Below are positions 17,219 through 25,387 of a stretch of DNA of 64,000 nt, in pieces. A program made the translations under genes and the position numbers. This stretch comes from Autumnicola tepida (GTDB lineage: Bacteria; Bacteroidota; Bacteroidia; Flavobacteriales; Flavobacteriaceae). The notes beneath the pieces are model-generated. The model had not been told where the DNA came from, made no database searches, and saw only the letters and a list, made by a program, of their open reading frames with translations. Every line of letters begins with the position of its first letter. The first letter of the stretch is position 1. Location of the stretch: contig NZ_JAVRHQ010000021.1 in NCBI RefSeq assembly GCF_031846485.1, forward strand, positions 1-64,000, read 5' to 3'.

Positions 17219-18550
17219 TTATTCCAGATATTTTTCAGCATATTCAATAAAATAGGGCCAGTTAGGGATTACAGTATGGCCTCCTTTATGCTTCCGGAAA
17301 GCAATTTCCCCTTCTGTAATGGCTTCATGACCTTCGGGATAAGTTGAAGTGCCAAGGCCTTTTTTTCCTAATAGTTCATAAACAGGACCCGCATGAAGCC
17401 CGCCTAAAAACATGCCTTTTGCATCTATCCATTTACCTTCAACATCAGGGTCGCCGGAACTTATAAAAACCGGCCGTGGTGCGGCCATGGCTATTAGTTC
17501 ATGGGCGTCAACAGGAAGATCGTTCGGGGTCAAGGGCCCCGCATATTTAATAAAATTTGGTGCAAACCAATGATATTCTCCTGAAGAAGCTAAATTTTCT
17601 ACTTGTTCTCCATATTCCCTTCTCAGGATTTTTGTTCCTCCTGCGCCGGAGGAACCAATAAAACCGATAGCGAACCTTGGTTCATACGCCATTGCTACAA
17701 TAGCGGCTTTCCCGTAGCGGGACAAACCTTCAATACCTACTTTTTTAGCATCCACATCGGGATTGGCCTCAAAATAATCCAGGGAACGGCTGGCGCCCCA
17801 GGCCCATGCGCGCAGCGTGCCCCAGTCATCAACTTTTCTTGGTTCACCTTTATTTACTAAACCAATTATTCCCTGCCTAAGGCCGGCACCATTATCTGCC
17901 TGGTAGCTTGTGGGAATTAAAATTGCGTAACCCCAGCCTTTTTCCAGAAGCTGTTCCTGCCATGGTGTACCTTCGGTTTCCGGTCTTTTAAAATTTGCCG
18001 GCCAGTTCCATCCAAATTCCATCATTACGGGAACAGGTTTTTCAGGTTTTTTTGGTGTGGTAAGTTTGAGGTCAATATTTACTTCAATTTCGGGGTATGC
18101 AGAATTATCAACTTCGCCTTTTAATTTTTTTATATTAACAGGGATATTTCCTATTACGGAATCTGTTTCATTTACCACTATCCAGGTGACTTCGGGAACA
18201 TTTTCCGGTACCCGGCCATAGATCTCGCGGTCAAAATCTTCTTTTATTTCAGCTCTTCTTTTTTTCCAATCTTCAGCAGAAGTTACTTTAGAACCATCTT
18301 TAAAAGTTAGTGGATCTGGCAGGCTGTCGTAAGGAGAAGCTTTGGATTCATCGGCATTTGCGGCATTGGGATCATTGGGATTTCCTGAAGGCCCGGGGCG
18401 TAAACTTTCAATTCCCAGCTTTTGCATCATCAGCTGATGGTCTTCATAACTTAATTTATTGATGCTATCCCTGTCTTTTTGAGAAAACTGTGCCAAACCA
18501 GTGGTGCTGGTGGCTATTGAAAAGAGCAGTATTAAAAATGATTTATTCAT
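17219..18550 (-). CDS. Carbohydrate esterase family 15 (glucuronoyl esterase)
   Basis: A 443-residue exported alpha/beta-hydrolase with a signal peptide ending TTGLAQ. The CE15 nucleophile motif is GLSRYGKAA (Ser277) and the catalytic His425 is in KGGHTVIPNWP. Family members cleave the ester between glucuronic acid on xylan and lignin alcohols. The start overlaps the stop of the upstream GH9 gene by 8 bp, so the two are translationally coupled. This argues for glucuronoxylan-type substrates. Earlier annotations sometimes call this type acetylxylan esterase. Confidence 0.85.
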   Translation of the reverse strand: MNKSFLILLFSIATSTTGLAQFSQKDRDSINKLSYEDHQLMMQKLGIESLRPGPSGNPNDPNAANADESKASPYDSLPDPLTFKDGSKVTSAEDWKKRRAEIKEDFDREIYGRVPENVPEVTWIVVNETDSVIGNIPVNIKKLKGEVDNSAYPEIEVNIDLKLTTPKKPEKPVPVMMEFGWNWPANFKRPETEGTPWQEQLLEKGWGYAILIPTSYQADNGAGLRQGIIGLVNKGEPRKVDDWGTLRAWAWGASRSLDYFEANPDVDAKKVGIEGLSRYGKAAIVAMAYEPRFAIGFIGSSGAGGTKILRREYGEQVENLASSGEYHWFAPNFIKYAGPLTPNDLPVDAHELIAMAAPRPVFISSGDPDVEGKWIDAKGMFLGGLHAGPVYELLGKKGLGTSTYPEGHEAITEGEIAFRKHKGGHTVIPNWPYFIEYAEKYLE

Positions 18551-21071
18551 CGAGCAAAGATTTTACAGCGTTTACCAGGTAAATATACCTGGCTCCAACA
18601 TTTATTACATATTCATTTTCTCCCCATAAAAACGGCCAGTCTTCCCGGTTTTCAGGAAAATCAGGTTTCAGGATCAAAACTCCGGGAACAATTCCCCCTG
18701 CGATAAATGAGAAGTCGGCGCGATTCATTCCATAAGCCACCTTCTTGGATTTTGTTCCCACACCGGAGACAAATGAAATTGAGGAATCTGGATGAGTGCC
18801 GTAAATATAATTCAGGCCCTTGAATACATATTCTTTATCAATGAGTTCGGGAAAAGCAGTATGCAACAAATAATTATTCAACGCGAAGCTGATTATCTGA
18901 CCGTTACCTGCCCATCCTCCACGGCCAATAGGTACCCCAAAGGGATTTTCAGCAGAAAAAGAATCGAGTTCGGTTTTATATGCTTCTGTTCTAGCTCTTA
19001 ATTTTTCTTTGAATGTACTATCCATAAAAGGCAATGCTTTTATGGCTAAACCGGCATGGGAGGCAAAATTGCTGTCAATTACAGGCCATAATTCCTTTAG
19101 TCTATCGGCATATTCCTGATCTTTTGTAGCTAAAAGAAGCTCTACCGCCGCTTTTATTTCTTCATCTTCAAGGTTTCCGCCGGTAGTATTTCCATGATGA
19201 AAAAGATCTGGTTCTTTAGAATGTTCTTCCTTCCATACTTTTTCCGCAGTATCTAATGACTCGATAGAAAGAGTATCATTATACCCGCTCAAAATCCTGC
19301 TTGCTGCAGCGAGCGCGGCGATGGATCCATAATTTAAAGCTGTAGATTTACTGGTAAAGGCCCATCGGTCATCAAATTTTCCGCTTTTATAACCATTGGA
19401 TTCCAGCGAATCCATAGATTCATCATAAATTAGGTTATCGGTCATTGTAAGTCCGTCTCCAAGATGAGTGTACTGCGAAATATCCGGAACAATTATTCCC
19501 GGAATGGCGTGGCCCACTGCGCGATGTTGTGCAATAAGTGCCAGGGTACCGTGTTCAACTTGCTGAAGTACATCGGGTTTTCCATCTGGGGTATGGAGAT
19601 CTACATATTTAGAATCATAATCTACCAGGGTTTGATCACGGTCAAGATTAAAATCTTCATAAGCATGAACAAGGTTTAAAACCACATCATACTGGGTTTG
19701 CGTCCTGATATCGTAATCTCCCGCATCGTACCATCCTCCTATATTAAGGCCGGGAATATGTTCACCGGGTTCATAGGGTGTATCTGTGGTGGGGCCTTGC
19801 GCGTAAAGGTCAAAATGTTCATGATCTACAGGCGCCTGCAAGGCATCATCAAGATGGGAAGCTCCGTGCCACACTCGGTAAGCTTCATTAACAAGCATAT
19901 GGTCCATTTGAACAGGGAAATAAATATCGTTGGTAGGATGCCAGGCTTCGTCATAAACATCTTCGGCTATTCTAAACGGCGTAGAAGTCTCTTTTCCATA
20001 TTCAATTACATAAGTTCCCGGCTCTTTTACTTCTGAAAAATCAAAAGTCGTATAATTGTACCGGGTATATTTACCCCAATCCTGCAAGCTTCCATTTTTC
20101 ACGTCAACCTCTTTTCCCGAAGGGGTTATCTTCTTCAGAGTTGCGGTTTTTTCGGGAATTGCATTATCATCCAGTTCTATAACCGCTACTTTATTTTGCG
20201 CCGGATGATAACCTACCTGCGAATGGGTAATCACTGGCTTGCGTGTCCAGTTGGGAATGGCATTTGGAGCAACAAACCATTCCAGTACTTTTCCTGTTTT
20301 TCCTGCCGGTAAAAGACTACGTACCACATACCATCCATTCTGAGCCTTATCGCGCCCGTCATGAAGCATAAGCGGAAGATTTTCTGAAGTAATTGTTACC
20401 CGGCGTTCAGGATCTCCCGGTCCAAGTACAAGTTTATTGCCTTTGGCAAATGGCTTAGGCGCTGTATTTCCAAAAGCATTCCGCTCCATGTCACTACTGG
20501 GATACATCGGGAAAAGGCCACTTTTATTATCCATAAAATAAGTTTTCTCCCAATAGGCAGAAGGAACAAATTCCAGGTTAAAACCGGCTTTCCCTACCAG
20601 GTCTTCAGGTAAAGGATTTTCAAGATGCACGCTTAGGAGTACCCCGTCATTTTTAGCTTCTGCCCGAATCATGTAATTAAAATCGTAGTCAGGGTAAGAT
20701 TGATAAGTGTCTACACGGCCGGTAGCTTTATCTACTTTACGTTCTGTAAAAGTTGGTATAGCGTCCCATTGTTCGGGGGTTGCGTGCAATCGCACATCTC
20801 CGTTAGTAGCAGTACGTTCGCCATGGTGAATAATCTCTATCCCGCTGATTTTGGAATCACTAAAAAGCCCGTTATACCAGTTGCTAAATGCCAGAATATT
20901 TACTCCGGGAGCTTCAAAATATTCCTTCTCATTAAGGCTAAGGCGGGTGTCTTGCGCAAAAACAGAAGTACCAAAGACAATGCTAATTATGATGGAGAGA
21001 GCAAATTTCTGAAAGCGTATTGGTGAGAGTAACTTAAATTTTTCAGCAGATGGAAAATAATTTTGCTTCAT
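18543..21071 (-). CDS. Glycoside hydrolase family 9 with N-terminal accessory domain
   Basis: An 842-residue exported inverting glycosidase (signal segment about 21-40, FALSIIISIVFG...FAQ, after an unusually long n-region). The order is an extra beta-rich domain (about 45-275) of no recognised family, a CelD_N immunoglobulin-like domain (about 280-370, THSQVGYHPAQ), then the (alpha/alpha)6 GH9 barrel. The catalytic Asp pair is in GGWYDAGDYD (449-452) and the proton donor Glu in WGENEYVI near the C terminus. GH9 enzymes are mostly endoglucanases, with some acting on mixed-linkage glucans or glucosamine oligomers. It is first in a two-gene operon behind a LacI-type operator. Confidence 0.85.
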   Translation of the reverse strand: MKQNYFPSAEKFKLLSPIRFQKFALSIIISIVFGTSVFAQDTRLSLNEKEYFEAPGVNILAFSNWYNGLFSDSKISGIEIIHHGERTATNGDVRLHATPEQWDAIPTFTERKVDKATGRVDTYQSYPDYDFNYMIRAEAKNDGVLLSVHLENPLPEDLVGKAGFNLEFVPSAYWEKTYFMDNKSGLFPMYPSSDMERNAFGNTAPKPFAKGNKLVLGPGDPERRVTITSENLPLMLHDGRDKAQNGWYVVRSLLPAGKTGKVLEWFVAPNAIPNWTRKPVITHSQVGYHPAQNKVAVIELDDNAIPEKTATLKKITPSGKEVDVKNGSLQDWGKYTRYNYTTFDFSEVKEPGTYVIEYGKETSTPFRIAEDVYDEAWHPTNDIYFPVQMDHMLVNEAYRVWHGASHLDDALQAPVDHEHFDLYAQGPTTDTPYEPGEHIPGLNIGGWYDAGDYDIRTQTQYDVVLNLVHAYEDFNLDRDQTLVDYDSKYVDLHTPDGKPDVLQQVEHGTLALIAQHRAVGHAIPGIIVPDISQYTHLGDGLTMTDNLIYDESMDSLESNGYKSGKFDDRWAFTSKSTALNYGSIAALAAASRILSGYNDTLSIESLDTAEKVWKEEHSKEPDLFHHGNTTGGNLEDEEIKAAVELLLATKDQEYADRLKELWPVIDSNFASHAGLAIKALPFMDSTFKEKLRARTEAYKTELDSFSAENPFGVPIGRGGWAGNGQIISFALNNYLLHTAFPELIDKEYVFKGLNYIYGTHPDSSISFVSGVGTKSKKVAYGMNRADFSFIAGGIVPGVLILKPDFPENREDWPFLWGENEYVINVGARYIYLVNAVKSLLDE

Positions 21072-21116
21072 GGGAACTTTTAAATAGAGTTATAAATTAT
21101 CTAATCAGGACTCTAA

Positions 21117-21138
21117 TTTACGCAATCGGTTTCGTAAA
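21117..21138. promoter_or_regulatory. LacI-family type operator upstream of GH9-CE15
   Basis: A 22-bp inverted repeat with outer arms TTTACG and CGTAAA around an inner core that on the minus strand reads CGAAACCGATTGCG, matching the LacI-family pattern GnAAnCGnTTnC. It lies 46 bp before the GH9 start codon. No LacI-type regulator gene is in the window. Confidence 0.55.
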
Positions 21139-21168
21139 TGCTGGTAATTTTTGAAAAAACTGTCAGGG

Positions 21169-21203
21169 ATAGCCGCCGCTATTCCATGGGAATAGCGGCT
21201 ATA
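21169..21203 (-). terminator. Hairpin at the 3' end of the MFS gene
   Basis: ATAGCCGCCGCTATTCC pairs with GGAATAGCGGCTAT (3-nt bulge) around a 3-nt loop and overlaps the MFS stop codon. It lacks a good U run, so it may be a weak terminator or an mRNA 3'-end stabiliser. Confidence 0.5.
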
Positions 21204-22350
21204 CATTATTTTCAAGGTTCTTCTTATATCTGAAAAACAATTGAGAAACCGGGATCAACATTAAACCGGTAAAGATGAATAGCAGAAACGATAACTTTAA
21301 ACTGAAGGCATCGGCCAAATAGCCAATTAAAGGTGGTCCCAGTAACATTCCCACAATTCCATAAGTTGCAATAATAGAAATGGCCATTCCCGCAGAATAT
21401 TTTGGAGAAGTTCCCGCCAGGGTAAAAGTCATGGGTATAATTGCGGCCACTCCAAGGCCTACCATGCTAAAGCCAATAATGGCGGGCCAGAAGTAGGGAA
21501 AAATCACAACGGTTAATATTCCCAACGCCACAAGCAGGGAGCTGATAATGTATGTTCTTTCCATGCCGATTTTCTCAATAATAAAGTCTGAGAAAAACCT
21601 GGAGAGCGCCATAAAGATCATAAAGATGAAGTAGCCTAAAGTAAAAATTTCTTCCCCAATAACTTCTTTAAAATAAACACCACTCCAGTCAAACATACCC
21701 CCTTCACATAAAGCAGCGAAAAATACCAGGAGTCCCAGATATAAAATGAATTTATCAGGTTTTCCCAGTTTTAATTTATTTCCCCCTGGTGCACGGTCAT
21801 TCTCCAATAAAAAAGGATAGGCAGCAATTGCCAGAATTAAGGTGAGTATGGCTACTATTAAAAGATGTTGCGGCATTGAGATATTCAACTTCAGCATAAG
21901 GGTGGAAAATCCCACTCCGGTTAATCCGCCGGTGCTCCATAAACCATGAAAAGAGCCGTTGATTTTCTTTCCAAAATTGTTCTGCAATGTCACTGCCTGC
22001 GTATTCATAGCAATGTTTAGGATCCTCATGCAAAAAGAAAAAACGCAGATAGAAATAATAAGGAGCACTAAATTACCTGAGGTTCCAATTAAATATAAAG
22101 CCAATGCAAAAAAAACAGAAGCAATTGCTAAAGGTCCGCGGCTGTTAAACCTTGAAACCAGCCAGCCGGAAACGGGTAAACCTATAAGGCTGCTCACCGG
22201 CATGGCCAAAAGCAAACTGCCCAGTTCTGCTTCGTTAAAATCAAAAAGGGTCTTTATTGTAGGTATCCGTGAGGCCCAGGTGGAAAAACAGAAGCCCGCC
22301 AGGAAAAAATATATACTAAGGGAAATGCGTTGCTTCTTTTTGGTTTCCAT
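21199..22350 (-). CDS. Major facilitator superfamily transporter
   Basis: A 383-residue inner-membrane protein with about twelve hydrophobic segments. The first loop and helix resemble the YbjJ/FucP-like group (FFLAGFCFSTWASRIPTIK, conserved at the N terminus of that branch). The central loop after helix 6 is short. Substrate is unknown. Position next to the glycan-degrading operon suggests sugar import but also fits efflux. It has a hairpin over its stop codon. Confidence 0.8.
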   Translation of the reverse strand: METKKKQRISLSIYFFLAGFCFSTWASRIPTIKTLFDFNEAELGSLLLAMPVSSLIGLPVSGWLVSRFNSRGPLAIASVFFALALYLIGTSGNLVLLIISICVFSFCMRILNIAMNTQAVTLQNNFGKKINGSFHGLWSTGGLTGVGFSTLMLKLNISMPQHLLIVAILTLILAIAAYPFLLENDRAPGGNKLKLGKPDKFILYLGLLVFFAALCEGGMFDWSGVYFKEVIGEEIFTLGYFIFMIFMALSRFFSDFIIEKIGMERTYIISSLLVALGILTVVIFPYFWPAIIGFSMVGLGVAAIIPMTFTLAGTSPKYSAGMAISIIATYGIVGMLLGPPLIGYLADAFSLKLSFLLFIFTGLMLIPVSQLFFRYKKNLENNV

Positions 22351-22421
22351 GTTACTTGTGAAAAATGCAAATATCTATGGTTATTCCTTAATAGAAAAAC
22401 CAACTTAATTTATTTTCCGTT

Positions 22422-23054
22422 TTATTCTAAAAGAGTTTCCAGGGCAGAGAAATCTTCGATATAAAAATTGGCAAATTTGCTCCTGGGCTGGTTTAATTTC
22501 GCGACCTGTATGGTAGTCATTCCCAACTGGTATCCCGCCTTTAATTCCGCTTCTGCTTTGTCGCCAATAACATACATGTCTTGAGGTTTTATTTTCTTGT
22601 TGTGAAGAACTTCTTTCAGGATATCTTTTTTGGAAGGCCTTGAGGCGTATAATGTGTTGCTTATATGTATTTCAGAAAATATTGTTTCCAGCTTCAGGGC
22701 GCGGATCTTTGCTTCCTGAAGTTCTTTAAACCCCTCTGAAACCAAAATTTTTTCATGAGGGAGATTGTTTACAAGCTGAAAATCATCAAAGCTTTCCAGC
22801 TTTAGCTGAAAAGTACTTTTCCTGAAATTAGAGGCAAACGCTTCTTTGACTTCTGTGCTTACATTAAATTTTTCAAAAACCGAAACGAATGAATTTCTTT
22901 TTAATTCTTCCAGGATTTTGCTGGTGGTTTCTTCAGAATAATAGCAGGCGGCGGTTTCAGCAAAAATATTCAATAGTTCCCGTACTTTTTCTTTAGGAAT
23001 ACTGGCCGAAGGAAAAATAGTGTTGTCCAGGTCAAAAATCAGTAGTTTTTCCAT
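22422..23054 (-). CDS. HAD superfamily hydrolase
   Basis: A 210-residue cytoplasmic phosphatase-like protein. Motif I is FDLDNTIFP (residues 7-15), the Lys motif is SRPSKKDI at about 152, and the last acidic motif is VIGDKAEAELKAGYQLGM, here GDKAEAE rather than GDxxxD. The cap is the helical C1 kind, as in pyrimidine 5'-nucleotidase-like HADs. Substrate is unknown. It is followed by the MFS gene on the same strand after 71 bp. Confidence 0.8.
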   Translation of the reverse strand: MEKLLIFDLDNTIFPSASIPKEKVRELLNIFAETAACYYSEETTSKILEELKRNSFVSVFEKFNVSTEVKEAFASNFRKSTFQLKLESFDDFQLVNNLPHEKILVSEGFKELQEAKIRALKLETIFSEIHISNTLYASRPSKKDILKEVLHNKKIKPQDMYVIGDKAEAELKAGYQLGMTTIQVAKLNQPRSKFANFYIEDFSALETLLE

Positions 23055-23091
23055 TTCAGCTTAATTACTTCTGCGTGCATATGTGCTAATT

Positions 23092-24153
23092 TTATTCGTA
23101 CGCCATTCCCACATAACCTACCCAATGGTGTGTATTGGCCGGTGCGGTGGTTCCCATACCTATATCTTTAACTTCTATATGAGGATTGTGAATACTGCTT
23201 CGGTAATCTATTTTCTTTCCGTATAGCGGATTTCCATCGAGGAGCAGGTTGAGGTTATTAGCCAGAAGTAATCCAAAGGGTACAGAATACCGTCCGCACC
23301 AGGTCCATTTGTATTCTTTATAATTTTTTTCCTGAACAGTGGCTTTGGTGAAATCTTTTATTTTTTCATTATCGATTGTTCCGCTAAGAAGTTCTTTGCT
23401 AATATCAAGATCCTTTTGCCTGGCTTTTGCAGTTCCCAAACTATCTGTTCCGTAGCGAGCAAGGTTACTTCCTCCCCAGTCCTCATCTCCATAATGTATG
23501 GCATCTGTAGAAATCACCACCGCGACGTCTTTCCCGTACTGCAAATTTTCTTCCTGCATAATTTGATATAGCGCGCCTGCCAGGTCTCCGGCAAATTGCC
23601 GCATATCACTGTATTTCATATAAGGCACCAGCAGAGGGACTATTTCTATGTCAGGATTATTTTTGCTGAGGAAAGGCGTAATGGCCTCCAGGGCATGTTC
23701 GGTTTGTATCATACTGTCATGAACCATAAAATCCTGTGGAGGCAATTTTTGAATTAATTTTTCCCGAATTGGTGAAACTTCAATGTTTCCATAAGGGCTT
23801 TTCCATTTTTGGTAAGAGCCGAAAATTATTTTATCCTGAAGGTCGAAATTACGGGCTTTATGTGCCACCCCAACCAAAATAATGGTATTGGCTTTTATGC
23901 CTGCAAGTGTTTTATTATATAATCCCGCCGCATAGGAGTAATCGTCATGTGGGGAAATTACTGCTTTGTAGATTTCATCCGTCTGAAGCTTATCATCATC
24001 AGCCATACGGGAAAAAATACTGTCCATTTGCCACTTGTATTGGGCAAATCCAATAGTATCTGTTTGTGTACGGATCTTTTGTGCGCTAAGGTTATAAGCT
24101 GAAGTAAGCAATATCAGCTTCAGGAAAAGTAAAAAGGTTTTCTTGGTTTTCAT
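23092..24153 (-). CDS. MEMO1 / AmmeMemoRadiSam protein B family, exported form
   Basis: A 353-residue protein of the MEMO fold (extradiol dioxygenase-like). Recognisable blocks are AVISPHDDYSYAAGLYNKT (about 64-82), LVGVAHKAR, the conserved VVISTDAIHYG with its His, and a late WCGRYSVPFGLLL with a Cys. Unusually it starts with a signal peptide (TFLLFLKLILLTSAYNLSAQ), so it should act in the periplasm, and the AmmeMemoRadiSam radical-SAM and AMMECR1 partners are not beside it. Residues that bind iron or copper in human MEMO1 (His, Asp, Cys) seem to be kept. Activity is unknown. Confidence 0.85.
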   Translation of the reverse strand: MKTKKTFLLFLKLILLTSAYNLSAQKIRTQTDTIGFAQYKWQMDSIFSRMADDDKLQTDEIYKAVISPHDDYSYAAGLYNKTLAGIKANTIILVGVAHKARNFDLQDKIIFGSYQKWKSPYGNIEVSPIREKLIQKLPPQDFMVHDSMIQTEHALEAITPFLSKNNPDIEIVPLLVPYMKYSDMRQFAGDLAGALYQIMQEENLQYGKDVAVVISTDAIHYGDEDWGGSNLARYGTDSLGTAKARQKDLDISKELLSGTIDNEKIKDFTKATVQEKNYKEYKWTWCGRYSVPFGLLLANNLNLLLDGNPLYGKKIDYRSSIHNPHIEVKDIGMGTTAPANTHHWVGYVGMAYE

Positions 24154-24363
24154 CTTAATTGGTCAAAACAGGAAGATAATAAAATTTAGGATTCAGAAGC
24201 ATGGCTGTAAAGCCGAAAGAGCTAAAGCAAAATTTGTTTTTAGGATGTTTGATAGCCTGTTTGCTGTGGGATTAGGGATGCGGACTTTCCGGCTTAACCG
24301 GTTTCTTTCCTGATCTTAAAAATACACTTTTTCTACAACCCGGTAATTAGTGATGAACCGCTG

Positions 24364-24603
24364 TTAGGCTGGTTTGTTTTGTAAGGGTTTTATGTTGTTG
24401 AACTCTTCCTCTTTTAAGGATTTTTCTTCTTCTAAATCATAGTCATCTTGTAATCCTAACCAAAACTTTGCAGTTGTACCAAAATATTTTGAAAGTCGAA
24501 GAGCTGTATCTGCAGTTATTCTTCTTTTCTTTTTTATGATTTCACTTATCCTTGTCTGCGGAATAAAAGTTTCTTTGGAAAGTCTGTATGCAGTAATTTC
24601 CAT
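24364..24603 (-). CDS. higA: HigA-family antitoxin, N-terminally frame-broken
   Basis: An XRE-type helix-turn-helix protein of the HigA/VapI kind: ITAYRLSKETFIPQTRISEI is the HTH and FWLGLQDDYDLE the family's C-terminal motif. The first 17-19 residues are missing from this frame. Upstream the same frame reads IHPGEVLKEEFLDP, the typical HigA start, but meets a TAG before any ATG. The probable original ATG is at 24661, with a 1-nt frame change near 24645-24650. Translation might still begin at the internal ATG 24601-24603. The toxin gene before it is also wrecked (24682-24755). Confidence 0.75.
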   Translation of the reverse strand: MEITAYRLSKETFIPQTRISEIIKKKRRITADTALRLSKYFGTTAKFWLGLQDDYDLEEEKSLKEEEFNNIKPLQNKPA

Positions 24604-24681
24604 TGGATCTAAAAACTCTTCTTTTAAAACTTCTCCAGGATGTATTTTCTACTTTTTCCATCTTTATATCTTTTTTTAGGA

Positions 24682-24755
24682 TTAATGGTAATCAACAATG
24701 GGAACTTCACAGGCATTTTCATTTTCCTATTTAAACATCATTCTCCATTATATAT
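24682..24755 (-). pseudogene. HigB toxin C-terminal remnant
   Basis: The minus strand reads FK-stop-ENENACEVPIVDYH-stop, matching the usual HigB ending FKW.(N)GNAYEVEIVDYH with Trp changed to TAG. No convincing HigB N-terminal half was found upstream. It stands 21 bp before the old higA start, the normal higB-higA order. Confidence 0.65.
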
Positions 24756-24853
24756 AGTTTAATCTATTTCACGATACTAACTTAAAAGATTAGAAGTTCC
24801 AAGCACGATAAATTAGCGACTTAACCCATTCTTGTAGAAATATTCTATTCCTT

Positions 24854-24878
24854 AAACGTTTATAAACGGATATAAACG
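24854..24878. repeat. Three AAACG repeats phased at 10 bp, with an embedded palindrome
   Basis: AAACG occurs at 24854, 24864 and 24874, exactly one helical turn apart, and the perfect 12-bp palindrome CGTTTATAAACG spans 24857-24868. The array ends 42 bp before the ssb -7 element. Confidence 0.5.
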
Positions 24879-24920
24879 TAAACAAATAATTACCAGACGA
24901 ATACTGCCAAAGTACTGCTT

Positions 24921-24928
24921 TATGTTTG
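24921..24928 (+). promoter_or_regulatory. -7 element (TATGTTTG) for ssb
   Basis: Exact TAnnTTTG match 49 bp before the ssb ATG. No -33 TTTG is visible, which leaves room for an activator at the phased repeats upstream. Confidence 0.45.
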
Positions 24929-24977
24929 TCTCGTTGAAATGAACTAATGATTTTCAGCTGCAATAAATTCTATAGTT

Positions 24978-25310
24978 ATGAGCACTCTAAGAAACAAAGT
25001 ACAATTGATTGGCAATGTAGGTAATGATCCTGAAATCGTAAACCTGGAATCCGGAAAGAAACTGGCAAAATTTTCTATCGCTACTAACGAAAGTTACAAA
25101 AACGCCAAAGGGGAAAAAATTACCGATACCCAATGGCACAATATAGTGGCCTGGGGCAAGACCGCCGAACTTGTTGAAAACTTTGTTCCCAAAGGGAAAG
25201 AAGTTGGCATAGAAGGGAAATTAACCAGCAGAAGTTATGAGGATAAGGAAGGGCAAAAACGCTATATTACTGAAGTAATTTGCAGGGAACTGCTCTTACT
25301 TGGAAAGTAA
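24978..25310 (+). CDS. ssb: Single-stranded DNA-binding protein, short form
   Basis: A 110-residue OB-fold protein: KVQLIGNVGNDPEI (residues 7-20), WHNIVAWGKTAELV (about 53-66) and GKLTSRSYEDKEGQKRYITEV mark it as Ssb. It stops right after the OB fold (ICRELLLLGK), lacking both the flexible linker and the acidic DDDIPF-type tip through which SsbA recruits repair proteins. It is therefore probably a secondary Ssb. It is a single gene with its own terminator. Confidence 0.9.
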   Translation: MSTLRNKVQLIGNVGNDPEIVNLESGKKLAKFSIATNESYKNAKGEKITDTQWHNIVAWGKTAELVENFVPKGKEVGIEGKLTSRSYEDKEGQKRYITEVICRELLLLGK

Positions 25311-25344
25311 ATCGGTTACAAAAAATGTGTTTCTATGATAATGG

Positions 25345-25387
25345 AAAGCTTTTCCTCCTGAACCCGTTCCTGGAGGAAAGGCTTTTT
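25345..25387 (+). terminator. Terminator after ssb
   Basis: Stem AAAGCTTTTCCTCC / GGAGGAAAGGCTTT (one wobble), 13-nt loop, then T run. Confidence 0.75.

Noticed and set aside
24284..24303. CCGG-rich inverted repeat resembling a LacI half-site
   Set aside because: Only one half fits the GnAAnCGnTTnC pattern, and it lies in the untranslated stretch between MEMO and HigA without a promoter.
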